NCBI GenBank assembly: GCA_000969725.1
Contig: JXSR01S008980.1
Length of the DNA stretch: 33,344 nt
DNA from: Ophiothrix spiculata
Lineage: Eukaryota; Echinodermata; Ophiuroidea; Amphilepidida; Ophiotrichidae
Direction: 5' to 3' (one strand)
A program made the translations under genes and the position numbers. The notes under the pieces are model-generated. The model did not search any database. It was not told the origin of the DNA and was given only the letters and a program-made list of their open reading frames with translations. Of this stretch, positions 32,272 through 33,344 are shown in pieces; the first letter of the stretch is position 1; each line of letters begins with the position of its first letter.

Positions 32272-32358
32272 GTGGATTCATACTCTCATTCATTCGGTAC
32301 CGAATGTATATTTGTGACGTCAAAATATATTTGGCATCGAATAAAAAGTGTGAACCGG
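32272..32358. repeat. Short foldback with a CRE-type palindrome
   Basis: GGATTCATACTCTCATTCAT is loosely mirrored by CGAATAAAAAGTGTGAACC. Inside lie CATTCGGTACCGAATG and TGACGTCA (32315-32322), the latter identical to the consensus cAMP-response element. No gene is near enough to suggest function, so TGACGTCA is probably incidental. Confidence 0.4.
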
Positions 32359-33344
32359 AGAAAGATATATTTTGCTCTTTTTTCAGATGTTGCCGGGCAT
32401 CAATACGTGCTGAATAGTGTTGTCAAGTTGAGCATACATTAAATTGAGAGAATGTACACCAGTACATCCAAACTATTGATTGGTAATAGGCCGACTGCAA
32501 TAAAGGTAATTACTTCCATCGGGTAACCAACCGCGTTACCAAAAAGGTGAGACCTGGGCAGGTCTCGAGACTTGCAATATACGGTATCAAAATTGACCTG
32601 GTACTCTGCAAGTTTCACATAGGGTATCAAATTTATCTTTTAATTCCCTGATAGAGCATCAAATTTAAATTCATAACAATCTGCTTAAATTGCCCATTGG
32701 CATATAAAAACTGGGGGCAGGGGAGCTGTACACCCCCCCCCCCCCCCACTAACCTCCTAATATAGATGACTTTGGTATTTTGGCACCATTATAACTACAT
32801 AAATCCAAAAATGTTTCAATTAGCCTTCCTGCAGTGTTTTAAATAGCTAAAAACCCGGAGCTTCGCCCCCACGCAAAACCCCATGGTATGATATGAAGTC
32901 GAACTGGTGCTGTACAATGGAAATTATTTCAGGTTTTTTTTATGATTAAAACAATAATTCTAATTCATCGCGCACGCTCACTTTTCGTCTGCATGGACCC
33001 TAACCAGGGGCCTAAGGTGGGCCCCTGGACCCCACCCGTTACTTCGTTCGCTCCGATCGTATGATCAATACAGTTCTGTCGGTTCGTCTGCATATTGTGC
33101 CCCAACCCTCCCCCCCTACCCACTTTCGAAATCCTGGTTACACCACTGAAATTGCCAATAAAATTTTCAAATACCTAGAACACACTTAAAAGTGAACAGT
33201 ACAGCTACATTTTCCCTATGATTTCTTTTAATAATTATTTCGTTCATTGGCGTGCAGTCTCAGATAGGGTATTAATTTGAAAAGGTATGGTTTTGGATAG
33301 GGTATCCATCAAAACAGATATGGCAGAATTATGGCCTCAGATCG
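32359..33344. other. Non-coding end of window with transposon-like debris
   Basis: A 15-base C run (32733-32747). GC-rich debris (ACCCGGAGCTTCGCCCCCAC near 32853; GGGGCCTAAGGTGGGCCCCT near 33008; TTACTTCGTTCGCTCCGATC near 33040). ATCCTGGTTACACCACTG (33131-33148) resembles the right end of invertebrate hAT elements. I could not find a matching left end, so no element is called. Confidence 0.35.

Noticed and set aside
1..33344. CRISPR array, bacterial operon or phage content
   Set aside because: No short direct repeats with regular unique spacers, no operon-like gene packing; splice sites and retrotransposon content indicate animal DNA.

Overview
The window is AT-rich, intron-containing animal DNA. 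There are no operons, ribosome binding sites or dense bacterial-type genes. It has consensus GT-AG splice sites, the tail of a non-LTR retrotransposon, tRNA-like repeat heads and many short terminal-inverted-repeat elements. That mix fits a marine invertebrate, possibly an invertebrate deuterostome such as an echinoderm or hemichordate. This is a guess from style, not from a diagnostic gene.

Only one convincing protein-coding gene is visible. It lies on the minus strand in the first 7 kb. A very large exon (6989 to 2555, about 4.4 kb) ends at a perfect GTAAGT donor. A 385-nt exon (1547 to 1163) follows; it is exactly in phase, open throughout, and ends at another GTAAGT donor. A short terminal exon at 560 to 444 is possible but weak. 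The protein is about 1,600 residues, hydrophilic and Glu/Lys-rich. Its middle third is a tandem array of 30-residue units that passes into 11-residue units. The C-terminal part is Gly/Asp-rich, then Gln/His/Pro-rich. I do not recognise the family and assign no function.

The remaining ~26 kb shows no gene I can support. Most of what is recognisable there is mobile DNA. There are four PIF/Harbinger-like miniature elements (three flanked by TTA or TAA) and three hAT-like miniature elements (two with perfect 8-bp target duplications). One 783-bp element has Mutator-like 9-bp target duplications and carries a tRNA-like sequence. There are several foldback elements, two copies of a GTGATGACTCACC-ended element, a 5'-truncated LINE tail interrupted by a 553-nt assembly gap, two long inverted-repeat pairs and several minisatellites. 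Some elements are nested: a hAT-like element sits inside a foldback element, and a Harbinger-like element sits inside one arm of a 400-bp inverted repeat. The other copies serve as paralogous empty sites.

The features most worth following up are the giant repeat-coding exon with its higher-order 360-nt repeat, the near-perfect 161-bp hairpin at 25.9 kb, and the nested or paired repeats whose boundaries can be read directly. I did not see an obviously new enzymatic or defence system.
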